A DNA stretch of 64,000 bases, taken from NCBI GenBank assembly GCA_025153775.1, contig JAOALC010000002.1:62001-126000 (forward strand), read 5' to 3'. The stretch's first letter is position 1. Each line of letters opens with the position of its first letter. The position numbers were made by a program, and so were the translations under genes. The notes beneath the pieces were generated by a model. That model was given only the letters and a program-made list of their open reading frames with translations, made no database searches and was not told the origin of the DNA. Source of the stretch: SAR92 clade bacterium H231 (GTDB lineage Bacteria; Pseudomonadota; Gammaproteobacteria; Pseudomonadales; Porticoccaceae). Shown here in pieces: positions 62,156-64,000 of this stretch.

Positions 62156-63190
62156 TCAGCCAACCAGGCTGGGCCACTGACCGCCCCTTGCAGCCAGGTA
62201 GTCGACCAGGTTTTTAGGTCTATACCTGGTATCAGCCTGCCAGCGCTGTTTAACTGACCTGTGAATCAGCACAGGTCCCCGACCATGGTCAATGGGTCTG
62301 TAGTAGGGCCTTTTCGAGCGGAAAATATGCTTTCTCGACTGGTGCACTGTTGCCGTGGGCACAGGCTTTAAAGCCTTTATCATATGGGCTTCCAACTGCA
62401 GCCCCGCCGCCCTGGCCTCTTTGCGCAACCAATCCAGCGGAATATCCGAGAGCAGACCACCATCGGCATCTGCTGGATAGCTACCGCCAATATTACTGTG
62501 TACACCAGAAAACCAGACCTGCTGCAAACTCATATGCTCGCGGTCATGCCAGATGGTGGGTTCAAAGTCAGAGCGCAGTTCATCAATCGCCAGAGCATGG
62601 CGAGCAATTAAAATATTGTCACCCATTTTAGTGTCATAAAATTCATCCTCTCGATCCAGCAGACCCAAAAACGAAAAAGGAATACCCAGGGCTCCCACAG
62701 TGTCCCAGACACCGACAAATTTTATGGTTCGATTGGGGTGACAATGCCTGGCTCGAAAAGCCTGCGATTTGCTGCTGTCTGGCGCATGGCTGGCGCCAGG
62801 CTTTTTGTAGTGCTCAAAAGCAGTTTGAATCAGCCTCGCATCCGGGCGCTTGAGAATACCGCAGTTATTAATCAGGCCACAGAGGCTCCGCACTGTGTAG
62901 GAGCCGCGACTAAAACCAAACAGATAGATTTCATCGCCAGGGGCATAGTTCTGCACCAGATAGCGGTAATTATCCATAATGTTTTTGCTGATACCGCGGC
63001 CCGTGGTGCCGGCCACAGCGCCATCGTGATAGGAGCCCAGCCCCCAGTCATAAAATACCTGCTGGCCAATACCATCACTGGCCAGCGGCTTAACTGCACG
63101 GGCCAGTTTTAAAACATTGGTGGGCTGATCTTCTGGGTCTTTTTCGGGACGGTTCCAGGTGCCATCGGCACAGATAACAATGCGTTTCAT
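62156..63190 (-). CDS. DUF2235 alpha/beta-hydrolase domain protein
   Basis: A 344-residue member of DUF2235, the fold shared with Tle1-type phospholipases of type VI secretion. The N-terminus is CADGTWNRP, the nucleophile elbow is GFSRG (S94), and the likely acid and base are D163 (GVWDTVGALG) and H231 (GVHSNIGGSYP). It consists of the hydrolase domain alone, with no membrane-insertion helices, PAAR or secretion neighbour, and no signal peptide. A cytoplasmic esterase or lipase is the modest reading. It stands alone between gpx (convergent) and an AGCS symporter. Confidence 0.85.
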   Translation of the reverse strand: MKRIVICADGTWNRPEKDPEDQPTNVLKLARAVKPLASDGIGQQVFYDWGLGSYHDGAVAGTTGRGISKNIMDNYRYLVQNYAPGDEIYLFGFSRGSYTVRSLCGLINNCGILKRPDARLIQTAFEHYKKPGASHAPDSSKSQAFRARHCHPNRTIKFVGVWDTVGALGIPFSFLGLLDREDEFYDTKMGDNILIARHALAIDELRSDFEPTIWHDREHMSLQQVWFSGVHSNIGGSYPADADGGLLSDIPLDWLRKEARAAGLQLEAHMIKALKPVPTATVHQSRKHIFRSKRPYYRPIDHGRGPVLIHRSVKQRWQADTRYRPKNLVDYLAARGGQWPSLVG

Positions 63191-63312
63191 AACAGCTTCC
63201 TTGTCTGAGACATAATGGTAATCAGGATGATGCCGTTGAAACTGCGAGGTAAGTTATATCCTCTTCAACCTGATTTAAGACTAGACCAAAAAACTGATTA
63301 TTGCGGATGGTA

Positions 63313-64000
63313 CTATTTTTGCTGTTTGAGCTCGGCGAAATATTTCTCGGCCGCCTGGTTAACTTTGGGCGCCAGGTACAGCGCACTGATCATGGTGGGA
63401 ATAGCCATGGTGGCATAGGTGGCCAGGATCAGGCCATTGACAATATCCATACTGACCACAGCACCAACCAGCAGCAGTGTCAGGTAAATAGGTGTGTACC
63501 AGTACTGTCGCTTGGCACCCAGCAAAAAGCCCATGCATTTAACCCCGTAAAACCACATGGTGACCATGGTGCTAAAGCTGAGCAGCCCCACCATAAGTAG
63601 CAGTAGATACATACCTGTAACAGGAAATACCTGCTCTATGGCTCGGGCCGTGAGAGTCACGCCCTCAATACCGGCCTCTGTCTGCCAGACTCCGGTAAGA
63701 AGAATAATTAATGCAGTGCAGGTGCACACCAGCAATGTGTCAATCACCGGACCCACCATAGCCACAATGCCCTCGCGAATAGGCTCGGCGGTTTTGGCCG
63801 CACCATGGGCCATGGACTCAGTGCCAATACCTGCCTCATTGGAAAATGCACCACGGCGCACACCAATCAGAATAACAGCCCCTATGGAGCCGCCAGCTGC
63901 AGCCTGGCCAGTAAAGGCATCGGTGATAATCAACAGTAATGTGGCGGGAATCTCTGCTGCATAGTTAAACATCACGGTCACTGTCATAAACAGATACAGC
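63313..64000 (-). CDS. AGCS-family sodium:amino acid symporter, C-terminal part (cut by window edge)
   Basis: The last 228 codons or so of an AGCS symporter; the reading frame runs open through position 64000. The signature FSNEAGIGTESMAHGAA is present, with six following hydrophobic helices and a polar tail (KYFAELKQQK). It differs clearly from the copy at 23438 (EAGIGTE against EAGQGTA), so it is a paralogue rather than a recent duplicate and may carry a different amino acid. Confidence 0.9.
   Translation of the reverse strand, partial: LYLFMTVTVMFNYAAEIPATLLLIITDAFTGQAAAGGSIGAVILIGVRRGAFSNEAGIGTESMAHGAAKTAEPIREGIVAMVGPVIDTLLVCTCTALIILLTGVWQTEAGIEGVTLTARAIEQVFPVTGMYLLLLMVGLLSFSTMVTMWFYGVKCMGFLLGAKRQYWYTPIYLTLLLVGAVVSMDIVNGLILATYATMAIPTMISALYLAPKVNQAAEKYFAELKQQK

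Noticed and set aside
1-64000. tRNA or rRNA genes, prophage, insertion sequences, toxin-antitoxin or defence islands
   Set aside because: I looked for tRNA-like ends, transposase and integrase motifs, and defence-type nuclease or NTPase pairs in all gaps and genes and saw none; the window is mostly conserved housekeeping order.
23438-64000. The two AGCS symporters as a recent duplication
   Set aside because: Their signature segments differ clearly (EAGQGTA against EAGIGTE) and the flanking genes are unrelated, so they are old paralogues.

Overview
The window is a chromosomal segment of an aerobic marine-type gammaproteobacterium. The gene neighbourhoods are ones I know from Pseudomonas, Cellvibrionales and the SAR92/OM60 groups: mrp-metG-rsx, rsmI/lpoA-yraN-diaA-dolP, zapE-rplM-rpsI-petABC-sspAB, serB/ahpA, and dksA-gluQ-cbrAB-pcnB-folK-dNK-panB. 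This placement is inference from synteny; there is no rRNA in the window to confirm it. Nearly all of the DNA is coding. I found no tRNA, rRNA, insertion sequence, prophage or CRISPR array.

Layout. 0-3.2 kb: a carbohydrate-uptake locus with a TonB-dependent receptor (cut by the window edge), a LacI repressor and an MFS permease, tied together by four near-identical operators. 3.2-13.4 kb: mrp, metG, the rsxABCDGE electron-transport operon and a thiamine-diphosphate enzyme. 13.4-19.6 kb: less conserved genes (an orphan secreted propeptide-like protein, a VOC protein, a small beta-barrel, a serine/threonine dehydratase-like enzyme, a CorA/ZntB transporter and MscS). 19.6-28.3 kb: argG, a formyltransferase-like gene, pyrC-rnt, an AGCS symporter, maeB and rsmI. 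28.3-33 kb: the envelope cluster lpoA-yraN-diaA-dolP and a thiolase. 33-40.6 kb: sspAB, a cytochrome bc1 operon with cytochrome b fused to cytochrome c1, rplM-rpsI, zapE, zapG and comF. 40.7-53.3 kb: two cysE paralogues, epmA-efp, a FimX-like c-di-GMP protein, serB, an AhpA/Smp-like membrane protein, an M15 peptidase, htpX, a Rieske protein, sfsA, dksA and gluQ. 53.4-61.6 kb: cbrX-cbrA-cbrB, a candidate small RNA, then pcnB-folK-dNK-panB. 61.6-64 kb: gpx, a DUF2235 hydrolase and a second, truncated AGCS symporter.

How the genes connect: petABC and rsx are the respiratory and redox membrane machinery. lpoA, dolP, mscS, htpX and the M15 peptidase serve the envelope. dksA, sspA/B and cbrA/B are global nutrient and stress regulators. 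efp and epmA form a translation-factor modification pair.

The points most worth a second look are the following. The CbrB-like regulator has lost its Walker A lysine, its Walker B acidic residues and the whole GAFTGA loop. Directly downstream, where CrcZ lies in Pseudomonas, is an A-rich, promoter- and terminator-bounded candidate sRNA. cbrX is an overlapping 58-codon gene. comF has no ATG, GTG or TTG start before its zinc ribbon. The cyt b/c1 genes are fused. The LacI regulon has operators overlapping the -35 elements, and the receptor leader carries a 7-bp tandem repeat. I did not find a clear-cut new defence or mobile system.
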